DNA of 64,000 nucleotides from Roseovarius sp. SCSIO 43702 (GTDB taxonomy: Bacteria > Pseudomonadota > Alphaproteobacteria > Rhodobacterales > Rhodobacteraceae), in NCBI RefSeq assembly GCF_019599045.1, contig NZ_CP080623.1:332501-396500 (forward strand). The letters are read 5' to 3'. Below are positions 1 through 8,632 of the stretch, in pieces (position 1 is the stretch's first letter; each line of letters begins with the position of its first letter). The notes under the pieces are model-generated. The model searched no databases, had not been told where the DNA came from, and saw only the letters and a list, made by a program, of their open reading frames with translations. Position numbers and translations under genes: made by a program.

Positions 1-2685
1 GCGAATGCCCAGCCCGTCATGCGCATCGCGGTCACGTCGTCGGCCCGCTCGCCGCAGGAACTGACGGCGATCGTGCAGGACCGCGTCGAGGACCGGCTGA
101 TCTCGGTCGATGGTGTCGCGGACCTCCAGGTCTATGGCGACCGGGAGCCGATCTTCCGCGTCGATATCGACCAGCTCGCGCTGGCCAGCCGGGGCCTGAC
201 GCTGGGCGACGTGCAGCGCACGCTGGCGGACGTGGCGCTCGACACGCCGGCGGGCGACCTGGCGGGCGACCGGCAGGCGATCAACGTGCGTACCACCGCG
301 AGCGTGGTGACACCCGAGGCGTTCGAGGCGCTGGAGATCAAGCCGAATGTCCGGATCGGGGACATCGCGCGGGTGACGCTCGGCCCCGCGACCGGCGAGA
401 CGGTGCTGCGTGCCAATGGCCGGCAGGGGGTCGGGATGGGGGTGATCCGGCAGGCCACGTCGAACACGCTCGAGATCTCGAAGAACGTTCACGCCGTGGT
501 GGCCGAGCTGAACCGCACCCTTCCCGACGACGTGGAGGTCTTCGTGACATCGGACGACGCCACCTTCATCTCGGGCTCCATCGAGGAGGTGGTCAAGACG
601 CTCGGCTTCGCCATCGCCTTCGTGGTGGCGGTGATCTTCCTTTTCCTGCGCGACGCGCGCGCGACGCTCATTCCGGCGCTGACCCTGCCGGTGGCGCTGG
701 TGGGGACGCTGGCGGCGATCTACCTCGTGGGGTTCTCGATCAACATCCTGACGCTGCTGGCGCTGGTGCTGGCGACGGGGATGGTGGTGGACGACGCCAT
801 CGTCGTGCTCGAGAACATCGTGCGCCAGCGCGCCGCCGGGATGGGGCCGCGGGCGGCGGCGGTGCATGGCACGAGCCAGGTCTTCTTCGCGGTGGTGACG
901 ACCACGGCGACGCTGGCCGCCGTCTTCGTGCCGTTGTCGTTCCTGCCGGGACAGGCGGGCGGGCTTTTCCGCGAGTTCGGCTTCACGCTGGCGATGGCCG
1001 TGTCGCTGTCCTCGGTGGTGGCGCTGAGCCTCTGCCCCGTCCTGGCCAGCCGCCTTCTCACGAGGCCGCCCAGGAAGGACGCGCGCGGCCCGATGATCTG
1101 GCTCGGCAACCGGCTCATGCGGCTTTACGAGGCCACGCTGCGCGGTGCTCTGGCGATGCCTTACGTCATCGTGCTGATCGCCGGTTTCGTGGCGGCGACG
1201 GCGGTGATGATGGCGGGGACGATCCGGCAGGAATTGACCCCGCCCGAGGACCGCGCCGTGGCGCTTCTGCGGGTCACGGCACCGGCGGGCGTGTCGCTCG
1301 ACTACACGCAGTCCAAGATGCGGCAGATCGAGGACGCGGTGACGCCGTTGCTGGAAAGCGGCGAGATGACGAACCTTTTCGCCTTCAGCGGGTTCAGCGC
1401 CAACAATCGCGGGTTCATGGTATTCACGCTGGCGAACTGGGCGGACCGCGACCGCAGCCAGCAGGAGATCGTGGCCGAGATCAACCGGGAGCTGGGCAAT
1501 GTCATCGGCGTGCGCGCCTTCGCGATCCAGCCCAATTCGCTGGGCATCCGGGGCGCGGGGCGGGGTCTGGCCTTTGCCATCACCGGCAACAATTACGACC
1601 AGTTGTCGGAGGTGGCCGACGCGATGATCGACCGGCTGCGGCAGATCCCCGGCATGGGCCAGGTGCGGCTGGAATACGACCGCACGCAGCCGCAGCTCTT
1701 CGTGCAGGTCGACCGGGAACTGGCGGCCGACCTGGGCATCGACATCACCGGGCTGGGACCGGCCTTGCAGGCGGTGCTGGACGGGCGCGACGTGGCCTCG
1801 GTCTTCATCGACGACAAGAGCTATGACGTGCAGATGCTCTCGACCGCGAACCCGATCGACGATCCCGGCGACCTCGAGAGCATCTTCGTCAGGACGGGCA
1901 GCGGCATGATGGTGCCGATGTCGAGTTTCGTCACGCTGGAAGAACGCGCCGTCGCGCCGGAACTGGGCCGCGAGGGGCAGAACCGGTCGGTGGAACTGAC
2001 CGCCGGACTCACGCCCGAGATGTCGCTGGGCGACGCGCTTGCGCATGTGCTGGAGGTCGGGGAGGAGGTTCTGGCGCCCGAGAACCGCATCGTGCCGCTG
2101 GCCGAGGCGGCGACGCTGGACCAGACCAATGCGGGCATGATCGTCACCTTCGGCTTCGCGATCCTCGTGGTGTTCCTCGTGCTTTCGGCCCAGTTCGAGA
2201 GTTTCGTCTCGGCCGTGGTCGTGATGGCGACCGTGCCGCTGGGCCTCGCCTGTGCGGTCTTCGCGCTGCTGCTGACGGGGCAGAGCCTCAATGTCTATTC
2301 CCAGATCGGGCTGGTGATGCTGATCGGGATCATGGCCAAGAACGGGATCCTGATCGTCGAATTCGCCAACCAGCTCCGCGACCGGGGGAACGAGGTGAGG
2401 GATGCCATCCTCGGGGCCTCGACCATCCGGCTGCGCCCGGTGATGATGACCATGACCTCGACCGTGCTGGGCGGCGTGCCGCTGGTGCTGTCCTCGGGCG
2501 CCGGCGCCGAAGCGCGCGAGGCGCTGGGCTGGGTGATCGTCGGCGGGCTGGGGCTGGCGACGCTCTCGACGCTCTACCTGACGCCGGTGGCCTACCTGCT
2601 TCTCGCGCGCTTCTCGACCCCGAAGGCGAAGGAGGAGAGGCGCCTGCGGGAGGAGTTGCAGGCGGCGCAATCGCAGACCGCGTGA
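1..2685 (+). CDS. RND-family efflux permease, C-terminal part (5' end outside window)
   Basis: Inner-membrane proton-driven pump subunit of an AcrB/MexF-type tripartite efflux system. The frame is open from base 1, so the gene enters from the left. About 894 residues remain of a family that is usually about 1,030, so the first 130-150 residues are missing. Visible hallmarks are the TM4 segment GMVVDDAIVVLENI with the paired Asp of the proton relay, and the second-half segment IMAKNGILIVEFANQ with the relay Lys. Two blocks of hydrophobic helices (about residues 195-400 and 705-875) flank periplasmic porter domains. It ends 25 bp before a convergent LysR gene. The membrane-fusion partner is presumably upstream, outside the window. 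The substrate cannot be told. Confidence 0.93.
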   Translation, partial: ANAQPVMRIAVTSSARSPQELTAIVQDRVEDRLISVDGVADLQVYGDREPIFRVDIDQLALASRGLTLGDVQRTLADVALDTPAGDLAGDRQAINVRTTASVVTPEAFEALEIKPNVRIGDIARVTLGPATGETVLRANGRQGVGMGVIRQATSNTLEISKNVHAVVAELNRTLPDDVEVFVTSDDATFISGSIEEVVKTLGFAIAFVVAVIFLFLRDARATLIPALTLPVALVGTLAAIYLVGFSINILTLLALVLATGMVVDDAIVVLENIVRQRAAGMGPRAAAVHGTSQVFFAVVTTTATLAAVFVPLSFLPGQAGGLFREFGFTLAMAVSLSSVVALSLCPVLASRLLTRPPRKDARGPMIWLGNRLMRLYEATLRGALAMPYVIVLIAGFVAATAVMMAGTIRQELTPPEDRAVALLRVTAPAGVSLDYTQSKMRQIEDAVTPLLESGEMTNLFAFSGFSANNRGFMVFTLANWADRDRSQQEIVAEINRELGNVIGVRAFAIQPNSLGIRGAGRGLAFAITGNNYDQLSEVADAMIDRLRQIPGMGQVRLEYDRTQPQLFVQVDRELAADLGIDITGLGPALQAVLDGRDVASVFIDDKSYDVQMLSTANPIDDPGDLESIFVRTGSGMMVPMSSFVTLEERAVAPELGREGQNRSVELTAGLTPEMSLGDALAHVLEVGEEVLAPENRIVPLAEAATLDQTNAGMIVTFGFAILVVFLVLSAQFESFVSAVVVMATVPLGLACAVFALLLTGQSLNVYSQIGLVMLIGIMAKNGILIVEFANQLRDRGNEVRDAILGASTIRLRPVMMTMTSTVLGGVPLVLSSGAGAEAREALGWVIVGGLGLATLSTLYLTPVAYLLLARFSTPKAKEERRLREELQAAQSQTA

Positions 2686-2710
2686 GGGGCATGGGCCGGG
2701 CGGCGCCCTC

Positions 2711-3610
2711 TCACAACAGGCATGTTTCCTTGACGTGGGTTTCGAAGAAGTCCGAGAAGGTCGCGACGCGCAGCGGCAGGCGGTCGTAGGGCGGGTAGTA
2801 GAGCGTGAGCCAGATCTCGGGCGGGGACCAGCCGGGCAGCACCTCGGCCATGCGCCCGGCGGCGAGGTCGTCGGCGACGATGAAACGCGGCAGAAGGGCG
2901 ATGCCCTCGCCGTTCCTCACGAGCCCGGCCAGCAGATCGCCGTTATTGGCGCTGATCCGGCCCGTCGCCTTGTGGCTGTGCCGGCGCTTGCCGTGGCTCA
3001 GGTGCCAGATCTCGTCGCGCGAGCCGGCGTGGTAGCCGAGGCAGTCGTGCTCGGCCAGGTCCCCGGGCCTTTGCGGTGTGCCGCGTGCACGCAGGTAGTC
3101 GGGCGTCGCCACCAGCAGGCGCGGCACCTTGCAGATCTTGCGCCAGATCGTCGACTTGTCGTCGGGCGGGCCCGAGATGCGGATCGCCAGGTCGAAATCC
3201 TCCTCGACGATATCGACGAAGGCGTCGGACAGGTTCACGTCCACGGTGGTTTGCGGATGCAGCGCGCCGAATTGCGACAGCACCGCCGGCAGCACCTTGA
3301 TCCCCAGCGATAGCGGCGCGCTGATCCGCAGGCGGCCCGAGGTGATGCCCTGCGCCTCGCGCGTGTCGTCCGCCGCGCGGGCCAGCCCCTCGGCGTGGGG
3401 GGCCGCGCGCGCCGCGTAGACCGCGCCCGCCGAGGTCAGCGAGACCTGCCGCGTGGTGCGCACCAGCAGTTGCACGCCCAGCCGCGCCTCGAGCGCCGCG
3501 ATGGTGCGCGTGACCGAGGCGGGGGTCATGCCCAGTTGCCGCGCCGCGCCCGCGAAGCTCTGCTGCTCGGCCACGGCCAGGAAGACGCGGATGGATTCAA
3601 GTTCGCCCAT
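2711..3610 (-). CDS. LysR-family transcriptional regulator
   Basis: Regulator of 299 residues with an N-terminal winged HTH (about residues 1-60, with AARQLGMTPASVTRTIAALE as the recognition segment) and a C-terminal periplasmic-binding-like effector domain (about 90-295). It is transcribed divergently from the dioxygenase-DoxX-WrbA genes with 108 bp between the starts, the usual arrangement for a LysR protein controlling its neighbour. From the target genes, a quinone or other electrophile response is a reasonable guess. The inducer is unknown. A second LysR of similar architecture at 33816 heads a related gene set. Confidence 0.9.
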   Translation of the reverse strand: MGELESIRVFLAVAEQQSFAGAARQLGMTPASVTRTIAALEARLGVQLLVRTTRQVSLTSAGAVYAARAAPHAEGLARAADDTREAQGITSGRLRISAPLSLGIKVLPAVLSQFGALHPQTTVDVNLSDAFVDIVEEDFDLAIRISGPPDDKSTIWRKICKVPRLLVATPDYLRARGTPQRPGDLAEHDCLGYHAGSRDEIWHLSHGKRRHSHKATGRISANNGDLLAGLVRNGEGIALLPRFIVADDLAAGRMAEVLPGWSPPEIWLTLYYPPYDRLPLRVATFSDFFETHVKETCLL

Positions 3611-3718
3611 GGGTGATTATTACGATGTGCACAATGGTGAATGCAAGATTATGGTCATTCTCCGGCATACTCCGCCGCTCTATATGGGGGTCAACAAGAC
3701 CTGTACCGGAGAACAGCC
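3611..3718. promoter_or_regulatory. Divergent control region between LysR and dioxygenase genes
   Basis: This 108-bp gap between divergent starts is clearly richer in A and T than its surroundings, especially about 3615-3675. It must hold both promoters and probably LysR sites. I could not fix an unambiguous T-N11-A operator or -35/-10 pair by eye. Confidence 0.4.
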
Positions 3719-4657
3719 ATGCTGACCCAGATCAAGGGCCTGCACCACGTCACGTCGCTGGCGTCGGACGCGCAGGACAACAACCGCTTCTTCACCGACC
3801 TGCTCGGGCAGCGTCGGGTCAAGAAGACCGTGAATTTCGACGCGCCCGAGGTCTATCACCTCTATTACGGTGACGAGACCGGCTCGGCCGGCACGATCAT
3901 GACCTATTTCCCCTTCCCGCATATCGTGCCGGGCCGGCGCGGCAGCGGCGAGGTGTCGGAGACGGCGTTTGCCGTGCCCGAGGGCAGCCTCGCGTTCTGG
4001 CGCGACCGGCTGGAGGGCGCGGGCGTTCGGGGCATCGCCCCCGAGACGCGCTTCGGAGAGCGGCGCCTGCGCTTTGCCGGGCCCGATGGCGACGGTTTCG
4101 CGCTGACCGAGGTTGCGCGGGATCCCCGCGCGCCCTTCGCGGGCGGGCCGGTTCCGGCGGACCGGGGCATCCACGGTTTCCGCGGGGTGACGATGCAACT
4201 GCGCGACGGCGCCGCGACGGTGGAGCTGCTCAAGCTCATGGGCTACGAGGAAACGGGCCGCGAGGGCGCCATCACGCGCCTTGCGCTGCGGCAGGGCAAC
4301 GGCGCGGATATCGTCGATATCGAGATCCGCCCCGATATGCCGAGGGCGCGCGAGGGCGCGGGCTCGGTGCATCATGTCGCCTTCGCGGTCGAGGATCGCG
4401 CGGCACAGGCCGAGGTGCGCCAGGCGCTGCTCGGGGCGGGGGCGCATGTCACGCCCGCCATCGACCGCGACTACTTCTGGGCCACCTATTTCCGCACGCC
4501 CGATGGCGTGCTGTTCGAGATCGCGACGCACGAGCCCGGCTTCACGCGCGACGAGGATGTCGCGCATCTGGGTGAGGCGCTGAAACTGCCCCGGCAGCAC
4601 GCGCATCTGCGCGACAGGCTGGAGCAATTCCTGCCGGAGATCGCCGACGCGGCCTGA
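3719..4657 (+). CDS. Ring-cleaving dioxygenase, VOC superfamily (MhqO/MhqE-like)
   Basis: Protein of 312 residues from two vicinal-oxygen-chelate modules. Metal-ligand positions are suggested by LHHVTSLASD near the N-terminus, VHHVAFAVED near residue 218 and LFEIATHEPGF near 265. The family includes Bacillus MhqO/MhqE, which are induced by hydroquinones and catechols. The start is set at the ATG following ACCGGAGAAC; an upstream in-frame ATG at 3641 would add residues unlike the family. It heads a set with DoxX (gap 11 bp) and WrbA, paralleling mhqNOP. It is homologous to 38222-39169 in this window; both contain VKKTVNFDAP and YHLYYG. The exact aromatic substrate is unknown. Confidence 0.88.
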   Translation: MLTQIKGLHHVTSLASDAQDNNRFFTDLLGQRRVKKTVNFDAPEVYHLYYGDETGSAGTIMTYFPFPHIVPGRRGSGEVSETAFAVPEGSLAFWRDRLEGAGVRGIAPETRFGERRLRFAGPDGDGFALTEVARDPRAPFAGGPVPADRGIHGFRGVTMQLRDGAATVELLKLMGYEETGREGAITRLALRQGNGADIVDIEIRPDMPRAREGAGSVHHVAFAVEDRAAQAEVRQALLGAGAHVTPAIDRDYFWATYFRTPDGVLFEIATHEPGFTRDEDVAHLGEALKLPRQHAHLRDRLEQFLPEIADAA

Positions 4658-4668
4658 TCGGCCGCGCC

Positions 4669-5100
4669 GTGACACGGATCCTGAAGAAAGGAGAGACTTC
4701 CCCTGAACTGGAAACCACCTGGGCGCCGCGCATGCTCAGCGTCCTGCGGATCGCGGCCGGGTTGACCTTCCTGTGCTACGGCACGGAAAAGATCCTCGGC
4801 TTTCCGGCGAACCGCACGCCCGAGATGTTCTCGATGTCGTGGAACGCGGGCCTGATCGAGCTTGTCGCCGGGGCGCTGCTGGTCCTGGGGCTGTTTACCC
4901 GTCCGGCCGCCTTCGTCGCGTCGGGCACCATGGCCGTCGCCTATTTCGTGGCGCACGCACCGCAGAGCTTCTTTCCGTCCGTCAATGGCGGGACCGGGGC
5001 GATCCTCTTCTGCTTCGTGTTTCTCTACCTCGTCTTCGCGGGCCCCGGTCCGTGGAGCCTCGATGCCATGCGGAACAGCGCGGCAGGTGACAAAGTTTAA
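4669..5100 (+). CDS. DoxX-family membrane protein (MhqP-like)
   Basis: Small inner-membrane protein with four predicted helices (about residues 22-42, 60-80, 82-102 and 110-130 in the GTG-started version). The pattern G-LTFLCYGTEKILGF followed by a helical hairpin ending GLFTRPAAFVASG is typical of DoxX/YphA proteins. Bacillus MhqP, encoded beside the MhqO dioxygenase, belongs here, and the same adjacency is seen in this window. The start is uncertain. The GTG at 4669 has no clear ribosome site. The ATG at 4732 begins at the conserved part. A good AAAGGAG at 4687-4693 lies between them without a well-placed in-frame ATG. Confidence 0.85.
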   Translation: MTRILKKGETSPELETTWAPRMLSVLRIAAGLTFLCYGTEKILGFPANRTPEMFSMSWNAGLIELVAGALLVLGLFTRPAAFVASGTMAVAYFVAHAPQSFFPSVNGGTGAILFCFVFLYLVFAGPGPWSLDAMRNSAAGDKV

Positions 5101-5140
5101 CCCCTGATCCCCTAACAAGCCCAACCAAAGGAGACAGACC

Positions 5141-5731
5141 ATGTCCGTCAAACTCGCGATCATCTACTACTCGAGCTACGGCACCAACCACCAGATGGCC
5201 AGCATCGCCGCCGAGGCCACCCGCGAGGCCGGCGCAGAGGTGCGCCTGCTGAAAGCGCCCGAGACCGCGCCCGACGAGGTGATAAACAGCCAGGACGCCT
5301 GGAAGGCCCAGGCCGAGAAGACCGCCGACGTGCCCGAGGTGACGCCCGAGGACATGGAATGGGCCAACGCCTACCTGATCTCGGCGCCCACGCGTTTCGG
5401 CGTCATGGCGAGCCAGATGCGCGCCTTCATCGACACGCTGGGCGGCCTCTGGTTCAACGGCAAGCTGGCGAACAAGCCGGTGACGGCCATGACCTCGGCG
5501 CAGAACACCCATGGCGGGCAGGAGACGACGCTCCAGTCCATCTACACGACGGTCATGCACTGGGGCGGGTTCGTCGTGGCGCCGGGCTACACCGACGAGG
5601 TGATCTTCAAGACCGGCGGCAACCCCTACGGCTATAGCCACACGGCGGGCGAGGAGTTCTCGGACGACGCCAAGGCCGCCATCGGCCACCAGGCCCGCCG
5701 CCTCGTCGAAGTGGCCGGAAAGCTCGCGTGA
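5141..5731 (+). CDS. wrbA: NAD(P)H:quinone oxidoreductase, WrbA-type flavoprotein
   Basis: Flavodoxin-fold enzyme of 196 residues that reduces quinones by two electrons with NAD(P)H and FMN, avoiding semiquinone radicals. The N-terminal [14 protein letters not shown] is the FMN phosphate loop. [20 protein letters not shown] and [19 protein letters not shown] are the signature WrbA segments. The length matches the family (about 198). A strong AAAGGAG lies 8 bp before the ATG. It follows the dioxygenase and DoxX genes in the same direction, so the module appears to both reduce and cleave quinone-type compounds. Confidence 0.93.
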   Translation: MSVKLAIIYYSSYGTNHQMASIAAEATREAGAEVRLLKAPETAPDEVINSQDAWKAQAEKTADVPEVTPEDMEWANAYLISAPTRFGVMASQMRAFIDTLGGLWFNGKLANKPVTAMTSAQNTHGGQETTLQSIYTTVMHWGGFVVAPGYTDEVIFKTGGNPYGYSHTAGEEFSDDAKAAIGHQARRLVEVAGKLA

Positions 5732-5875
5732 CAGGATAGCACGCAACGCGGCCGGCAGGACCAAGCATGTCCTGACGGTCGATTCCCCGAAGACCGGACC
5801 GCATCCCCACCCCCGGCGGCGCCGAAAAAATCCGATCATCCGGTCAAAAAAACATCCAGTAGATGAATCCATCGA

Positions 5876-5904
5876 TTGCTCGCTTTTCCGAGTTCGCGAT
5901 AAAT
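5876..5904 (+). promoter_or_regulatory. Possible sigma-70-like promoter for the TPS operon
   Basis: TTGCTC (5876-5881) and GATAAA (5898-5903) are separated by 16 bp in an AT-richer island upstream of the first IalB-like gene. The 208-bp gap between wrbA and that gene is the only sizeable non-coding stretch ahead of the operon, so its promoter should be here. The match is modest and made by eye. Confidence 0.35.
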
Positions 5905-5939
5905 GTTCCCCGTAGAAACGAACCGGAAAATCGGCGGGA

Positions 5940-6458
5940 TTGGGGCGGTTGGAATATTCGGGCAAGCGCAAGCGCGGTCTATTGGCGGTCTTCGCCTTCG
6001 CGGCATCTGTAACGTGGCTGTCTTGTGCCGGTGCGCCGTCCACGGCGCAAATCCTGCAGGACTGGCGGGTCGATTGCGCATCCGGGGTCTGCAATGCCTC
6101 GCAGACCGTGGCCGCCGAGGATGGCACCTGGCTCGCGACGGTGCGCCTTTATGCGGGTGAGACCGCGCCGACCTCGGACGAGGTGCTGGGCGAGATCCTC
6201 GTGCCCTCGGGCGTTCACCTGGCATCGGGGTTGTATCTCGGCTTCGGCGAACGGATGATCGACGCGGCCTGGCAACGCTGCACCGCCGAGATGTGCCGGG
6301 CGGCGCTGGCGTTCGACGACGGCATGCTCGGCGCGTGGCGCAGGGGCGCGGCCTCGGAAGTGAGGTATCGTCCCGGTCCTGATGCGCCGGTGATCGCCTT
6401 CGACGTGAGCCTCATGGGGCTGACCGACGCGCTGGCGGCGCTGGAGGCGGGCCGATGA
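5940..6458 (+). CDS. IalB-like periplasmic protein, first in the TPS operon
   Basis: Protein of about 172 residues with an N-terminal signal segment (after a KRKR basic cluster, a hydrophobic run ending near APSTAQ). The mature part resembles the invasion-associated locus B family: an early WRVDCASGVC, then WQRCTAEMC about 75 residues later. The paired cysteines suggest two disulfides in the periplasm. No ATG is available, so a TTG at 5940 or 5949 must be used. The last codons overlap the TpsB start (ATGA at 6455). Tight coupling to tpsB and a paralogue just downstream suggest a role in handling TpsA or TpsB; that is inference. No function of IalB in two-partner secretion is known to me. Confidence 0.75.
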   Translation: MGRLEYSGKRKRGLLAVFAFAASVTWLSCAGAPSTAQILQDWRVDCASGVCNASQTVAAEDGTWLATVRLYAGETAPTSDEVLGEILVPSGVHLASGLYLGFGERMIDAAWQRCTAEMCRAALAFDDGMLGAWRRGAASEVRYRPGPDAPVIAFDVSLMGLTDALAALEAGR

Positions 6459-7950
6459 GATTTGTCCTCCTGGCACTCGCTTTGCTGCTCGGGCAGGGCG
6501 CCGTGGCCCAGACGTTCAGCGTGGACGAGATCGAGTTCAGCGAAAGCGCCTATCTCGAGGCGGAGGCGCTTGATGCGGTGGCGGCGCCCTACGAGGGCGT
6601 GCCGATCGATCTCGAGGCGCTGGACCGGCTTCTGGCCGAGGTCCAGGCGCTCTATGCCGAAGCCGGGATCATCACCGCCCGCCCGATCCTGCCGCCACAG
6701 GAGATCAGGGACGGCATCCTGCGGATCGAGCTGGTCGAGGCGCGGATCGGTGCGCTGAGATACGCGGTGCCGCATACCAAGCCGGAGTTCTTGCGCCGCA
6801 ACCTCACCCTGTCGCCGGGGAGCTGCCTGACTACGAGGCGATGGAGCGGGACCTGCGGATCTTCGAGGTCGCGCATGATTTCGTGCCGGAACTGGCATTC
6901 GAGCCGGGAACCGAGCCGGGCACCACGGATGTGACCGTCCGCAGCGAACCGATGAAGCGCTACGATCTGACGGCATCGCTTACCAATTTCGGCACCAAGT
7001 CCACCGGCGAGCTTCAGGCGAGCCTGTTCGGCCGCGTCAACAGCCTGACGGGCGTGCGCGACACGCTCTCGTTCCAGTTGCAGGCAAGCGAGGGCGCGGC
7101 ATCGGGCCAGGTGGGGTACTCGCGCCCGATGGGCCGTCCGGGTGGCCGGCTGGTGCTGTCGGCCGCCTATTCGCAGTCGGACGTCATCTCGGGCGCGTTC
7201 AGCACCCTCGATATCGTCTCGGACAGCCAGTCGGCGGGGATTGCCTATCGCTGGCCGGGCTACGTGCGGCCCAACTCGCACTGGATGTTCGAGACCGGGT
7301 TCACCTACGACGAGAACCAGTCGACGCTGGGCGGTCTGCCGCTTGCCGATGTCACCCTGACCGAGCTCCAGGCGCGGGCCGAACGGGTCTGGCGCGGCGA
7401 CCGGCAGGCGCTTCAGCTCTCGTTCGGGCTGCGGGTCGGCACGGCGGAGACGAACCAGGTGTCCCAGACCGAGGGCGACTACTGGCTGCTCGAGGCGGGG
7501 CTGGGGTGGAACCGGCTGATCGGCGAGAGCGCGCTGCTTTCGGTCCAGGCGCGTGCGCAGTTGGCCGAGAACCAGAACCTGCCCGTGGACCGCCTCTTCA
7601 CGGTGGGCGGGCCGACCTCGGTGCGGGGCTATCCCAACAACGTGCGGGCGGGCGACAGCGGGCTCGAGATGAAGATCCAGCTCGACCGTGCGCAGCCCTG
7701 GAACTGGGGCCGGCGCGTCAGCGTCACCCCGTTCGGCTTTGTCGATGCCGCGGTCGTGAAACCCTTTCGCCAGGGCGGCGGGTTCGATGCCGACCAGGAT
7801 CTGCTCGCTTCGGTGGGCGGCGGCGTGCGCGTGGGATTGGGAAAGAAGGTTGCGGCGCTGATTTTCGTCGGTGTGCCGCTGGTCGATACGCTCGGCTTCG
7901 ATGCGAGCGGCGAATATCGGGTCCATGCCGGGCTCGACTGGACATTTTGA
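6455..7950 (+). pseudogene. TpsB two-partner-secretion outer-membrane transporter, apparent frameshift in a G run
   Basis: ShlB/FhaC-type Omp85 protein that would export the neighbouring TpsA. The first 122 codons encode a signal peptide (MRFVLLALALLLGQGAVAQ) and a POTRA domain. At G4 (6817-6820) the homology moves to another frame. One extra G would give PGELPDYEAMERDLRIF and join the frame that runs to 7950. That part carries the rest of POTRA, then a 16-strand barrel with VGGPTSVRGYPNN, the conserved Omp85 VRGY motif, and ends in Phe (LDWTF). Repaired length is about 498 residues, slightly shorter than typical TpsB (550-580). The barrel shows no other damage, so a sequencing error or very recent mutation is likeliest. 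A separately translated 6841 product would lack signal and POTRA1. Confidence 0.85.
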
Positions 7951-7969
7951 GAAACGAAGGATGAACGAC

Positions 7970-8545
7970 ATGATGAAGAAACTGTTCCTGGCCGCGGCCC
8001 TGGCTGCCACCACGCCTTTTGCCGCGATGGCGCAGGATACGACCGAGGGCGTCGCCGAGAGCGAGCTCGAGGCCGCGCGGGCGGTGGCCAACAACTCGGT
8101 CTTCGGCGGCTGGATCGTCAATTGCGAGGCCCTGACGGTGCGCGACACGAGCTGCCGCCTGATCCAGCAACTGACGCTGGCCGAGAGCGGCGCGCTGGTC
8201 GCGCGGTTCATCGTGCTGCCGGTCGAGGATGGTGCGGCGGTCATGCTGGCGCAGGTTCCGATGGGTGTCTTCCTGCCGGGCGGCGCGGTGTTCCGCGTCG
8301 AGGGGGCGGATGACGACGCGCAGAAGGAGATGATCTGGCAGCGGTGCCTGGGCGAGCTTTGCGAGGCGGCGATCCGCCTCGAGGGCGAGGATATCGACGC
8401 GCTGCGCGAGGCCGACGCGATGCTCTTCGGATACCGGATCGAGGTCGATGGCGACCCGGTCGTCGTGCGGGTCGACACCAGCGAATTCGGCGCCGCGATA
8501 GATGCCATCCGCGAGGACGCCGAAACCGAGCCGGCGGCGGAATAA
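7970..8545 (+). CDS. IalB-like periplasmic protein, second in the TPS operon
   Basis: Protein of about 191 residues with a clear Sec signal peptide, MKKLFLAAALAATTPFAAMAQ. The mature part shows the IalB pattern: GGWIVNCEALTVRDTSC, later IWQRCLGELCEAAIRLEG, so four cysteines occur in two pairs as in the 5940 gene, though overall identity looks low. ATGs at 7961, 7970 and 7973 are possible; GAAGG at 7956-7960 best fits 7970. It lies 19 bp after tpsB and 87 bp before tpsA in the same direction. A periplasmic helper for the giant exoprotein is a plausible inferred role. Confidence 0.8.
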   Translation: MMKKLFLAAALAATTPFAAMAQDTTEGVAESELEAARAVANNSVFGGWIVNCEALTVRDTSCRLIQQLTLAESGALVARFIVLPVEDGAAVMLAQVPMGVFLPGGAVFRVEGADDDAQKEMIWQRCLGELCEAAIRLEGEDIDALREADAMLFGYRIEVDGDPVVVRVDTSEFGAAIDAIREDAETEPAAE

Positions 8546-8554
8546 GAGACGACA

Positions 8555-8584
8555 CTGCCCCCGGCCGACCGGCCGGGGGTGCAG
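8555..8584 (+). terminator. Strong intercistronic hairpin upstream of tpsA
   Basis: CCCCCGGCC (8558-8566) and GGCCGGGGG (8571-8579) form a perfect 9-bp stem with a GACC tetraloop. CTG/CAG at the ends could extend it past a small bulge. There is no T run after it, so it does not look like a complete intrinsic terminator. An attenuator or RNA-stability element setting tpsA levels relative to tpsB is possible. Confidence 0.5.
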
Positions 8585-8632
8585 GAACTCGCGGCCGGGC
8601 GGGCCGGATACGCGCGACGGGGAAGACCTGAG

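Noticed and set aside
6800..6830. Programmed ribosomal frameshift in tpsB
   Set aside because: No canonical slippery heptamer or downstream pseudoknot is evident around CCGGGGAGC. A one-base indel in the G run is simpler, and no TpsB known to me uses programmed frameshifting.
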